Assembly (NCBI GenBank): GCA_963693365.1
Contig: CAVNZM010000003.1
Span: 2,976,001 to 3,040,000 of the forward strand
Direction of reading: 5' to 3'
From: Amoebidium appalachense
Taxonomy: Eukaryota; Ichthyosporea
Length of the DNA: 64,000 nucleotides
The translations under genes and the position numbers were made by a program. Position 1 is the first letter of the stretch, and each line of letters begins with the position of its first letter. Shown one piece after another: positions 1 through 9,711 of the stretch. The notes beneath the pieces were generated by a model. It did not search any database and was not told the DNA's origin. It saw only the letters and a list, made by a program, of their open reading frames with translations.

Positions 1-3000
1 GAATATATACACCTACAAGTTTGAAGTGGCCAGCCCACCTACACGGAAAGAATTGAAAGCATGTAAAACTTCTTTTGCTACGACACATCAAAAATGTGAA
101 GAAAAACGAATACACAACGAAACAACGAATACACGAACAAACGAATAAAGAATTGCTAACGAAGCAATGAACCAACGAAAAACGAACCATCACGAATACG
201 CAATGAAATAAAGAATTAACGACAAACGATTGCATAGAGGAAATACGAAATGAATGCAACACGAAAACAAAACGAAGTAACGAAGTTATCAAACGACAAA
301 AAACGAAAAACGAAAGCAAAATGAACTGGAAATACGAAAATGAAAGGACGAATGCACAACACTGCTTGGGTTGCAATGCACACAGCCCCCTCTATGTTAG
401 GAAGAAAATAAAACCGTTGCCCTTGCGTGCATTGCCCTATTGCACACTGCCATCGTGTCCATGCCACCGCATGCACACACTCGCAAGCCAGATGCACGGC
501 CACTTTCAGCACAAATGCACTTAACGAAGAAGATAGTCGCTGTTGCTATAGCATGTAGGACCTAAGATCTTATGAAAGTAGTGTTGCATGCATGCTTCGA
601 ATCCCTTGCTGTTCTCGAATACAGCATGCCCCATAGTGTTAAATTCTATAAGTATTTAGGATGTAAGCAGAGACACAGTGGTGCAGTGTGAAAACACCAC
701 AGACACACACAACAACAAAACACGGAACGATCGGAGCAGTGTACACAACAGACATCAATGTTTAGACACGACTGAACTCAATTTATTTTGATCGCTAATA
801 AATACCTGAAATTCCCTTAAGTTAAATCCATACATGATTTCCGACCAGTCGGAAATCAGATCTATGTCTAAAATAACCAATCATAATTAACTGATTATTT
901 CCCGGATAGATCCGGAGACGCGGGAACACACACCATAGGTCACAGCTATAAGAAAGAAAAGAGGTGAAGAGTAACGAGGAAAGAGGTGGTGTTTCTAACC
1001 TATCATCGGCTACAAAGACTCAGACATTTTCTGACTAAGTCCACTGATTGGATATAGTACGGCAACACACAAAACAAAAGTGGTTGACTAAGCTATGAAT
1101 CATACCTGACAAGCTAAAGTGTAACCTAAGTGTTTTTCTACCAATCAAAACATAACGAGTAATATAAATCTACTCAACGTATATTAGTGAGAGAGAAATA
1201 TAATTAAATGAAAGGAAACAAGAGAAGAAAGAAAGAGAAAAGAAAAGACGAAGAAAGAGGAAAAAGAAAAGAAAGCAGGACAGAAAACACGAACAGCAAA
1301 ACACAGTTATAACCGAAGATATTCATGTACACATAACATGTACACGTGTCTCCCTCACTGGGTAGACTCGTGTACCTATAATCAGTTGCTGTAATCGATA
1401 TCTAAACACACGAATATAGCCGACACAACACGATTACAAGTACTCAAATACACTGGAGATCGATGTCATAATTTACGTACAAGGAGCACATCTTTTTCAT
1501 TAAGTAAATGAATGAAAACATAACACGAACTGAGAAGATCTTACAATATGTAAATACTACGTATTATAACACATAGTTTAGCGCACAGGATGCACAACAT
1601 GCGCATGAATGTATGCTGGCATGCCTAAACACATTACGAACATATGCCTGACTCATGTATGGCGGCCCTTCCTGGTGCCACGCCCTAACGAATTTGCACT
1701 CTTGGTGCACAAAAGGCATGTAAGAAAGTCGATGCAGAACTTTTGTTCATGCATGTGAAAAACAAAGAAGGTGTTGGGTACGAATTTTAAGGTGAATGCC
1801 CGTCTGTGGCAATACGGTGTAACATACCAATTACACTGTCAAGCCTTGCACTAGCTGCCGGCACACCCCCACCAGAACAAAAGAATGTGGTATGGGCACC
1901 GCTCCCTCACAACCCCATCATACAGTGTCAGTATTTTGGCTGGCAGCCTTTCAGTTTCGAATTACGAATACCCTCCTTCACTACTGAAGAAAGTGACGAG
2001 GAAGACGAATACGAATACGAATGCAAGGTGTTGTTGACTAACACATCGGACCATCATGTGTACCTAGGCCCTGGTACGGAGGTGACCATGTTATTCCCTT
2101 GCAATATGATGACACTGTAACAATTTAGCACGTGCATACCCCACCAATGGGCACATGCGGGAGACAACCCCACAAGCTGCCTTATTGGGCACCTCTGCTA
2201 AAACGAATATTCTTCTCACGAAGGAACAGAAGAATGCCACGAACACGAACCACACACCCCCCAGGCAGCTACTTACGTCTGATGTATGAAAGTAGTAGGT
2301 GTGTGAATGGGGTAACTCCATGAACACCAACACGAAAGAAAGCACAGCACAAAGCAGTTCCACGAACACGAATGGTTTTGGTTTTCCACACAACAAACAG
2401 AACCAACAGTAGGGCCACCTACAAAAGAAGCAGAGGATGGGGCACCATCCAGACCTGCACTGGACGATATGAAGATACGAAGCGCGCTCACGAAGTTGCT
2501 TACAAAAGAAAGGGCGACCGTGACGACTTTTCTTTTGAGGCCAAGCCTCCAGAAGAATGTATTATGCCTGGAATCCCCCTGCTCAACGAAAAATGGCTGG
2601 CAAATGGGATACGAAAACTGCTCACGAATGGAAGCAGGTGTTTTCTGAAGGAGGCTTGCTTTGCCTACCCTCTTCTTATGAATTATGAACCGGGCTTTTA
2701 CTGGTTCTGACGGGTGATATATTTCTTTATGTCGCCCAACGAAGAACACTTGGGCATTTTTATTCTGTTTTTCCCAGCTCCGATGATGCAGGGTTAAAGC
2801 TGAAAGGAAAGAAGTGCTCTTTGTTCATGAAAGAAGTGGCTTTTCCGGCCATGGTGACTCGCCTTACAGTCTTAAGGTAGAACCGGGATAAGGAGCAGCG
2901 GCTAAGCCTTGAAGCTATCCACCACTACCTGAGCTACGAAGTGACCTAAGGCTCGAGTTATATTCATTATCGAATGTTTGGTATGATCATTCATCCACAC

Positions 3001-3368
3001 AACCAAATTACTCGCAATTGAAAACGAATCTGCGGGAGTATCCTAAAAAGGAAAAATTCCCAAAAAGGAAAATACTACTTCTACAGAAAAGCCAAGCACA
3101 GAGACGAAGGCTTAGCGAATTATTCGCACGCACACTCTGCAACAATCTTCGCCACGAAAATGAAATCACAGAAGAATGCTGCATGAATTTACGTTTTGGC
3201 AAATGAAGAAGTGCTCATAGACGTGCACAACTCTATTCCACCGTCCTTGCTCTGTTCTGTCCAGCAGCTCGGCACACACAAGAATTCTCGCTGAAGGTTG
3301 TTTATCGCCTCTCAGCCTGGTGGTTTGCTTGTCTAACGACACCACCAGGCTCCCGACAAGGGGGGGAG
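1..3368 (+). other. ACGAA-rich, probably non-coding interior of an LTR element
   Basis: No convincing gene is seen. The plus strand is packed with the word ACGAA (aacgaa, cacgaa, tacgaa), densest at about 90-320 and 2200-2640, while its complement is rare. The stretch ends in a purine-rich tract (3356-3368) directly before the LTR at 3369, so it is most simply the 3' interior of a retroelement whose 5' LTR lies left of the window. Reading frames here are short, lack ATG or are low in complexity. Confidence 0.45.
1806..2120 (+). CDS. possible degraded retroelement or dUTPase-like fragment
   Basis: An open frame of 104 codons that begins with GTG, so its true start is unknown. After an acidic stretch (EESDEEDEYEYE) it carries a beta-strand-like segment, VLLTNTSDHHVYLGPGTEV. 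That pattern resembles the closing strands of dUTPase-like domains, and also the post-protease segment of the gypsy pol in this window (IELVNPGIEPIVIRSGVSV). No catalytic motif is visible. It may be a remnant of the retroelement's own polyprotein. It could also be chance, because the frame is open inside the ACGAA-rich region. Confidence 0.2.
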   Translation: MAIRCNIPITLSSLALAAGTPPPEQKNVVWAPLPHNPIIQCQYFGWQPFSFELRIPSFTTEESDEEDEYEYECKVLLTNTSDHHVYLGPGTEVTMLFPCNMMTL

Positions 3369-3848
3369 TGTAAACAACTGTACACCTGAACTGTACATGT
3401 TTACTAAAGAATGTGATCTTCTACCACACGATTCGTGCTTTGTCATGAATATCACATAAATATTATGTCCGCACCAATAGGACTCACTCTGACCTAAGAA
3501 TTGAACCATATATGGTTCTTCAGCTGCATACCACATAAACGAAGTGAACCAATAAGAGGTTTGCATAAATAGGACAAAGGTCTGACTGGCTCGGACCGCA
3601 CCAGAATCACGAATGGCATGTTGCCACCCGCGCTGGCCGCGGATGAACCAATCCTGGGCCTTGATCCGAAACCTGGGGGCTATATAAGAAAGCCGTCCCA
3701 GTACGGGGATCACATCAGTGAAGTCTGAGACAGACTGAGTCGGCCCATAGTAAAAGCAACCTGGCCGCGTGTGCCTTTCTACCCGTTCTCTGTCTTTATT
3801 TTGATTCAGTTGTACTCTGCCTTATCCTAACTAGTCCAACTGTTTACA
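3369..3848 (+). repeat. 3' LTR of a retrotransposon (480 bp)
   Basis: The LTR opens TGTAAACA and closes TGTTTACA, a perfect 8-bp terminal inverted repeat with TG..CA ends. A polypurine tract (acaag followed by ggggggag) abuts the left end. A TATA box (tatataag, 3681-3688) precedes a likely transcription start near the GC-rich box. The bases after the LTR (gtgtc) do not match those before it, so this is not a solo LTR with target duplication. It is the 3' LTR of an element that extends left beyond position 1. The element inserted into the virus-like frame that starts at 3849. Confidence 0.75.
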
Positions 3849-4393
3849 GTGTCATCTACGTGCAGAACCGGCCAAACAAGGCCTCAGAGGTAGCCAAGTG
3901 GGTGGGGGCCCTGGCGGGCGGTGCTGCCTTGGGGGCAGGGGGGTACTATGCATGGAAGCACAAGGGGGACATTGCGAGGGGGGTGGGCAACTACATGTAC
4001 AACAAGGCTGCGGATGCTGCCACCTACACTGCAGGGAAGGCGGGGGAGGCGGGGGGGACGGTGTTCAAGGGCCTCAAGGGGGTAGCGCGTGCCACAGGCG
4101 ATGCTGCCATGCAGGGCACGCAGCGTGCAGGGCAGGGCGCGCAGAATGGTGCATTCAGTGCGTGGAAGACCCTGAGGAATGGCACGAGGGATGCGGGCAA
4201 CTACCTGCTGCACAACACCCAGGATGCGTTGGGATATGGTCCTTATAACTTGAATGCTGCAGGCACACGCACGGGAAACAGCTACGAGTGGAGAGGGGGC
4301 GGAGGGGGCGGTGCGCAGGTGCTTGTCGGCGGTAAGCCCTACGTCTGGCCGCCAGCCAGGTCGCCAAACGTATCGGGACGCGGCATCCTCTAA
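3849..4393 (+). pseudogene. 5'-truncated virus-like membrane/structural protein
   Basis: The frame is open from the LTR boundary to TAA at 4391-4393 and has no ATG near its left end. It was evidently cut when the LTR element inserted. The first open codon that could start it is GTG at 3860. The roughly 177 residues show one hydrophobic, glycine/alanine-rich segment near the N terminus (WVGALAGGAALGAGGYYAW). Amphipathic Gly/Ala repeats with spaced lysines follow, then a Gly run and a basic, Pro-rich tail. Such small membrane-active proteins are found in large DNA viruses and polinton-like elements, but I do not recognise a family. The GC content is much higher than in the flanks. It is followed after about 285 bp by a second frame on the same strand. 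Confidence 0.4.
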
Positions 4394-4439
4394 TGGAACC
4401 TTCCGTTTATGGTAAGTGTGCAGGGAAAAACCGTTGGCG

Positions 4440-4678
4440 GGCGGTGCGAGCGGCCAATCAAATTTTGTAGAATTTGTTGACTTGCATTCCATTGGCGACT
4501 CCCCTGCGCTCCTATTGGACGCCTAGGGCAACAGGAGTCACCGAATTTTGGAGCACGGTAGCGTGTGTGCACCGGAGGGCACAAAAGCCACCTGCAAACG
4601 TTCCTTCTTCAAACACTTTTTCTTATATTCTAAGCCACTCTAGCCTGGTCTTTTTGCAAGCAGCGAACTTTGGAAACC
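4440..4678 (+). promoter_or_regulatory. promoter region with paired CCAAT boxes
   Basis: Upstream of the ATG at 4679 there is an inverted CCAAT (gccaatc, about 4452) and a direct tattggacgcc (about 4513). The same ATTGGACGCC word recurs as an array at 6820-7030, which suggests shared regulation within this block. No clear TATA box was found. Confidence 0.35.
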
Positions 4679-5779
4679 ATGGCAGACCTCTCCTTCCTGC
4701 CCCCTCTAGATCTAGACGATGCTGATGTTCTTGCTGCCGCCGCAGCAGCCATTTCTGTGCCAGCCCGCAGGCCTCCTCCTGGCCGCACCTTCTCCTGGCA
4801 TCTCAAAGATTTGGATCTTGACACTGTTCTGCTGTGACCCTTCTACGCATCCTACCGCACGCTTGCTGAGGGGTATGCAGCACAGCCCAGTGTTTCCGCC
4901 AACGCAGCGTCCTTCCTCCTCTCCGCCAAGAAAGGTGACTTCTTCGCTGGCTATGATGCAGGGGGCGAAGTCTACTTCCAAAAACGCTTCACGGGTCTAG
5001 ATGACTTTGATGGGGCATGGCTCCCTGAGATGCTGGTGCGTGGTACCATCTCTGAGCCTGCAGAACTGGCTGAACTGCACGGCAAGTCGCTTTTGGCAAC
5101 ACTCGCGTGCCGCAACGCCCTCATGCTCAAGGGGGTGGCTGCTGCTGTGGTAGACATCCTCCTACCGCAGTTCACAGAGCATGAGAGATCCACTAGGCAC
5201 AAGGTAGAGACAGACCCTCAGTTGGTTGGCGACTACATGCAGAGGTACCTGGAGGAGATAGAGGCCAACTGGGAGCCCATCGTCGGGATGTGCAAGGCAG
5301 GACTCACTCCCCACAGGGAGAGAGAGGTGGCCCGCCACCTGGCTCGTGTTGTTGCTGGCTTCCTGCAGACCATGGTGGCCACTGCAAAGGCAGCCAAGTT
5401 GAAGTCCACGCCCCTCTTCAAAGGGGTCGCCATGGATGTCCTCCATGACATGCAGGCATTGCTGCGTGGGGTTGCGAATGAGCGTATGTATGGTGCAGGT
5501 GAGAAGATTGTGTTTGCAGGGCTGATCAAGAAAAACATCCACAAGGAGGCACCATCACGGCGCAAGTCCGGCACGTTCATCGACATTGCCCCCAAGGAGA
5601 AGGAAAACCTTGCCCCCCTCCGCAGCAGCAGCACCAACAGCAACACCCCCTACAACAACAACAACAACATCATGACGGTCGGTGCCCCCTACTTCTACGG
5701 TAGGACCCGGGTGCCTAACTTACTCCGTACCTCAGCGGCACCGCCCCTCAAGACTGTGAACCAAGGCTACATGGGCTAG
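4679..5779 (+). pseudogene. virus-like alpha-helical protein with an in-frame TGA
   Basis: The frame starts at an ATG in good context (accATGG, 4679) and runs to TAG at 5777-5779, about 366 codons. A single TGA at 4835-4837 (codon 53) interrupts it. Downstream of the stop the frame stays fully open and coding-like (RTLAEGYAAQPS, then LVRGTISEPAELAEL). The first 50 residues are acidic and Ala/Pro-rich. The centre is helical, and the tail holds a basic KKNIHKEAPSRRKSG patch and an Asn/Ser-rich stretch. It could be a pseudogene, a gene read through TGA, or a downstream gene starting at Met 5030. I do not recognise the family. Its position after a Gly/Ala-rich membrane frame suggests a relic of a DNA virus or polinton-like element. 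Confidence 0.45.
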
Positions 5780-6130
5780 TGCACAGGATAGGGGGGCAGT
5801 GCCCTAAACTTTGCCATTTTTAATTTTTTTAGTAAAGTACCTTAAAGTTTGAGCATGCCATGGCCTCATTAACATAGACACCGTTGTGATTTGTGTATAC
5901 ATAGTGGGCAGTGCCCTTTATTTTCACGTTTTTTTTCTTCTTCTTTTATACAAAGAATTGAACCGCCGGCAAAAATAAACTTTTGTTTTTTTACGAAAGT
6001 TCCAAGAAAAAAAACAGAGCACAAGCTGAAGACTACCATGGTGCATTGCACACGTGTGCCTGCACGTGTGCGTGTGTGTGTGCATGTGTGTGCATGTGTG
6101 TGCATGTGTGTGCCAAAACACTCTAACAAA
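5780..6130 (+). other. 3' flank and first copy of a degenerate direct repeat
   Basis: After the TAG comes an AT-rich tail. From about 5884 a segment begins that returns at 6168-6330: a ccctttattttcacg box, an A-rich middle, cagagcacaag, then ggtgcattgcacacgtgtgcc running into GT repeats. The two copies differ by small indels. Nothing coding is seen. Confidence 0.55.
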
Positions 6131-6167
6131 AATCTATGAAGATTTTAACGATAAAAAATAAAAAAAC

Positions 6168-6312
6168 TTTGTGATCTGTGGATGCATTGGGCGGAGCCCT
6201 TTATTTTCACGTTTTTTTTTCTACAAAGAAAACCGACGGCAAAAAGATCCAAGGAAAAAAAACAGAGCACAAGTTGAAGACTACTATGGTGCATTGCACA
6301 CGTGTGCCTGCA

Positions 6313-6357
<45 letters not shown>

Positions 6358-6440
6358 ATGTGTGTGTGTGCATGTGTGTGCATGTGTGTGTGCATGTGTT
6401 TGTGCATGTGTGTGTGCATGTGTGTGGGTGGGTGTGTGTG

Positions 6441-6497
<57 letters not shown>

Positions 6498-6508
6498 ATG
6501 TGTGTGTG

Positions 6509-6547
<39 letters not shown>
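6168..6547 (+). repeat. second copy of the direct repeat, then a (GT)n array
   Basis: 6168-6330 repeats 5884-6078 with small indels. It runs into a (TG)n microsatellite at about 6318-6547 interspersed with GTGTGCAT. The long Val/Cys and His/Thr frames over it are artefacts of the dinucleotide. Confidence 0.75.
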
Positions 6548-6548
<1 letters not shown>

Positions 6549-6817
6549 TCTAAACGTTGCTGTTTGGCCCGTGGGGTGGCTCTGCCACAACCACTTGGTA
6601 GACCTTCGCGGTCTCCGATGTTAAATCTCAAGTATCAATCTACTTAATAATTACTAGGCTAAGCCTGGCTGTGCCAGGGCAACGCCTCAATAAAGAACGG
6701 TATGCAAAATAACAAGCCTGTGCCTGTGCAATAAATCTCCAAAGCAAACATCTTGCAAAAAACAACGTCGGTACGTGTTTGTTTGTGTGTGTGTGGTCGC
6801 GGCGGCCGCCTGTGTAC

Positions 6818-7032
6818 CTAAGGCGTCCAATAAGAGACCCAGATAGACCGATCCGGGCGCTCATTGGACGCCTTGGGGATGGAATGTGCTGTCCTTAATG
6901 CTCATTGGACGCCTTGTGCGGCAATTTGCTTTTTTGAGCCGAATTATCATTGGCCGCCCTGCGCATCCGTAATACCATTGGACGCCTTGTACATGGAATT
7001 CAGAATTCGAATTCTTATTGGACGCCTTGCGC
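6818..7032. promoter_or_regulatory. array of CCAAT-type ATTGGACGCC boxes
   Basis: Direct copies of ATTGGACGCCTTG or near variants begin at about 6863, 6903, 6949 (attggccgccctg), 6976 and 7015, spaced 26-46 bp. One inverted copy (aaggcgtccaata) lies at 6820-6832. ATTGG is the reverse of the CCAAT box bound by NF-Y in eukaryotes. The extended GACGCCTTG match goes beyond a CCAAT box alone. No gene was recognised just downstream on either strand. Confidence 0.45.
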
Positions 7033-7297
7033 AAACCTTCGCATTCCTTTGATCCGCACTTGTGTACGCACCACATGTACGCGTACACGTACGCGTACAC
7101 GTGTTCCGCCCTCTCTCTCTTTAATTGATTAATCATTTAGTTAAAACCACGTGCTCTGCACGTGTTTTACACACACACACACACACACAGTGTGTGCACG
7201 TGCTCATGTACATATATCCACCCATATCACATATATCCCATATCGCGATATGTGTACACAGATATCACATATCTCATATTCACATATCCCATATCCT

Positions 7298-7366
7298 AAG
7301 GGGTGCGGGACCGCGTGAATGTGACGTCACTTGTGACGTCACCATTCACGGGGTGCCGCGCCCCTT
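7298..7366. repeat. imperfect palindrome with two CRE octamers
   Basis: Arms 7298-7330 and 7333-7366 are reverse complements with three mismatches and one gap, around a two-base loop. Each arm ends in GTGACGTCAC, which contains the TGACGTCA octamer recognised by bZIP/CREB factors. The outer arm runs AAGGGG..GCGGGA. It could form a cruciform, act as a paired regulatory site, or be a relic terminus. Confidence 0.65.
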
Positions 7367-7748
7367 ATTGTAGTTCGACATCCATACGTGTTCCGTATGG
7401 TCACTTTATTAACTTCGGTTGGATAGTGGCATCAAGCACACAAGTAAACAACACAACTAATATACCACCCCAGCATCCTACAGCACACAAGTTAACAACA
7501 CAACTAACATACCACCCCAGGTGGCATCCATTCTCTACTATCTACTTTATCTCGCATCTCGTATCAACATTACTCTTATGCAAACAAAAAATACCAAAAA
7601 GAATCATGACAAAAAAAGAAGAAAAAAGAAGAAAAAAGAAAAAGAAAACTACCACACAAGCACAACAGGCTGGGCTGGGGCAACACAGAAACGAAAAACG
7701 GAAACAACAGCAGCCATAGGACAAAGAGCCGGTACCCACCTCTAGAGT
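7367..7748. other. no recognisable gene
   Basis: AT-rich DNA. A 27-28 bp phrase around caacacaactaa(t/c)ataccaccccag occurs twice (about 7447 and 7496), and an A/G-rich stretch lies at 7600-7650. Nothing else is supported. Confidence 0.4.
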
Positions 7749-8590
7749 GGCAAAAAAAGAATCGACAGAACGAACCTCAAACATAGTAAGGACGGAAACC
7801 CGGACCAGAACTTATAAGTCTAGAGAAGCAGAAAATAGCTTGAACGACTGGTGGAGGGGATGATAGCTATAGTGCTAACAGCAAAAGTAGTGCCCACAGT
7901 CGCTGGTTCATGAACGTGAAAAGGCAACGTGCATCTGCAGCCAGCAGGCACACGCACCCGCACGCACACACACACACACGCACACGCACACAGACACAGA
8001 CATAATCACAGGCACGGACACAGACCAGACAGACAAACGCCACATGCACAAAAGCAGGCAACACAAACCTAACCTTCAAACGGCCTTTCAGCCGTTAGGC
8101 GAAGAAGCTGGAGCATGCAGCATGGTCGAAACCATTCAGCACGGTGGCTGCGCGACCTGCGGAGGGCAAAAAAAGAGTCGACAGAACCAACCTCAAACTT
8201 AGTAAGGACGGAAACCCGGACCAGAACTTATGAAGTCTAGAGAAGCAGAAAATAGCTTGAACGACTGGTGAAGGGGATGATAGCTATAGTGCTAACAGCA
8301 AAAGTAGTGCCCACAGTCGCTGGTTCATGAACGTGAAAAGGCAACGTGCATCTGCAGCCAGCAGGCACACGCACACGCACGCACACACATACACACACAC
8401 GCACACAGACACAGACACAGACACAAGACATAATCACAGGCACGGACACAGACCAGACAGACAAACGCCACATGCACAAAAGCAGGCAACACAAAACTAA
8501 CCTTCAAACGGCCTTTCAGCCGTTAGGCGAAGAAGCTGCAGCATGTAGCATGGTCGAAACCATTCAGCACGGTGGCTGCGCGACCTGCGG
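7749..8590. repeat. 416-bp tandem duplication (two units)
   Basis: Unit 1 (7749-8164) and unit 2 (8165-8590) align along their length with few substitutions. Markers are ggcaaaaaaagA/GA/GTCGACAG at each start, gaaaatagcttgaacgactgg inside, a CA/CG-rich core, and caaacggcctttcagccgtt near the end. The dinucleotide core differs in length. The inverted phrase aacggc..gccgtt forms a short hairpin near each unit's 3' end. No coding function is supported. Confidence 0.85.
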
Positions 8591-8719
8591 ATGGGACCTG
8601 TGACCAGGCGACCTGCGGGAGGCGACCTGCGGGAAGGGAACTGCGACCAGGCGACCTGCGGGAAGGGACCTGCGACCAGGCGACCTGCGGGAAAGGACCT
8701 GCGGACCTGCGGGAAGGGG
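8580..8719. repeat. 29-bp GC-rich minisatellite
   Basis: About five units built from gcgacctgcgggaagg plus gacctgcgaccag, some truncated. The array starts where the second 416-bp unit ends, and the same gcgacctgcgg closes unit 1. The minisatellite therefore seems to have grown from the junction of the larger repeat. Confidence 0.8.
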
Positions 8720-9280
8720 GAAGAGAAATGGAGCAAACAACGTGCGTACAGGCTTAAACGGACAAAAAATTGCAAACCGGATTGGGTTTAGCCAATCACT
8801 ATTTGCTATCAGAAGCGGATTCCCATGGTGTACATAATGTGATTGGATCGATTCTCGGCGGATCGGTGAGGTTGGCGATATGGTGGACATATTTCGGACA
8901 CCGTTGCCATACGTTCCGACGGAGCTTAAGTTATAACGTTAACGCTGTTTATTCGAGGCCTATCCCCGCTTTACGTAGAAAGGTCATGTGTGGGGGAAGA
9001 TGTGAACACCCAGACGTGTATGTACACCCGGGCAGGCCTGTGTACTCGTTGTTATGTTAATAGTTGGTTGATGGAGTACATCTTCAACGCGACGTATACA
9101 CGCGTGCGTGCGATTCAGGAAGGGGCCCCCATATGGCTCTCGTATTATTATATTCGTGTGATATATATATTCTATGTACTATCTATTACCAATATACGTT
9201 ACGTATTGGTACAATATCACCAATACTAATTAAATATCGTCACGCGTGATGGTGATGGCATCCATGTAGCTCTGCAGCAG
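8720..9280. other. no recognisable gene
   Basis: Mixed-composition DNA without convincing frames. At 9183-9230 a short patch of accaatat/tattggt words resembles the motif island at 14990-16180. Confidence 0.35.
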
Positions 9281-9378
9281 TGTGTGTGTGTGGTGTGTGT
9301 GTGTGTGGTGTGGAGAGGCGGCGGCCTGGGGTGGGGGGGGGGGGAGGGGGGAGGGGGGGGGGGGGGGGAGGGCCCGGT

Positions 9379-9421
<43 letters not shown>
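9281..9421. repeat. (GT)n followed by a long G tract
   Basis: A short (TG)n run, then G tracts broken by single A bases, ending in about 45 consecutive G (9377-9421). Non-coding; the Pro- or Gly-only frames are artefacts. Confidence 0.9.
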
Positions 9422-9422
<1 letters not shown>

Positions 9423-9676
9423 TAGGCAAATACCAGACAGTGATGCATAATTGCACATTCTTTTGCAGCTACAGTTTGATGATATTTACCCACCGTGTGC
9501 ACCACACATGTGACCCCAGTCTTCCGAGGTGGTGTCACAGGTGGGCGCCAACACCAATAAATTGACTGGTGACGGGTGTACAACCAAAGAAACTCAGCAG
9601 CACATATAATAACGTTGATGCTATACCCTGCCTAGTTAACGTAATAATAAGTGCACCATCGCACGCGTGACCCCCT

Positions 9677-9710
9677 CCCCCCCCCCCCCCCCCGGGGGGG
9701 GGGGGGGGGG
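9677..9710. repeat. C17-G17 homopolymer palindrome
   Basis: A run of C is followed immediately by an equal run of G, a perfect inverted repeat that can fold on itself. It lies just before the 183-bp satellite. This can be real, or a collapsed or inverted assembly join. Confidence 0.8.
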
Positions 9711-9711
9711 T

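Noticed and set aside
3884-4492. Minus-strand 202-codon frame over the virus-like gene
   Set aside because: A shadow of GC-rich plus-strand coding sequence: Arg/Pro/Leu-rich with no features.
9230-9583. Poly-proline and poly-glycine frames
   Set aside because: Coded only by homopolymeric G/C tracts.
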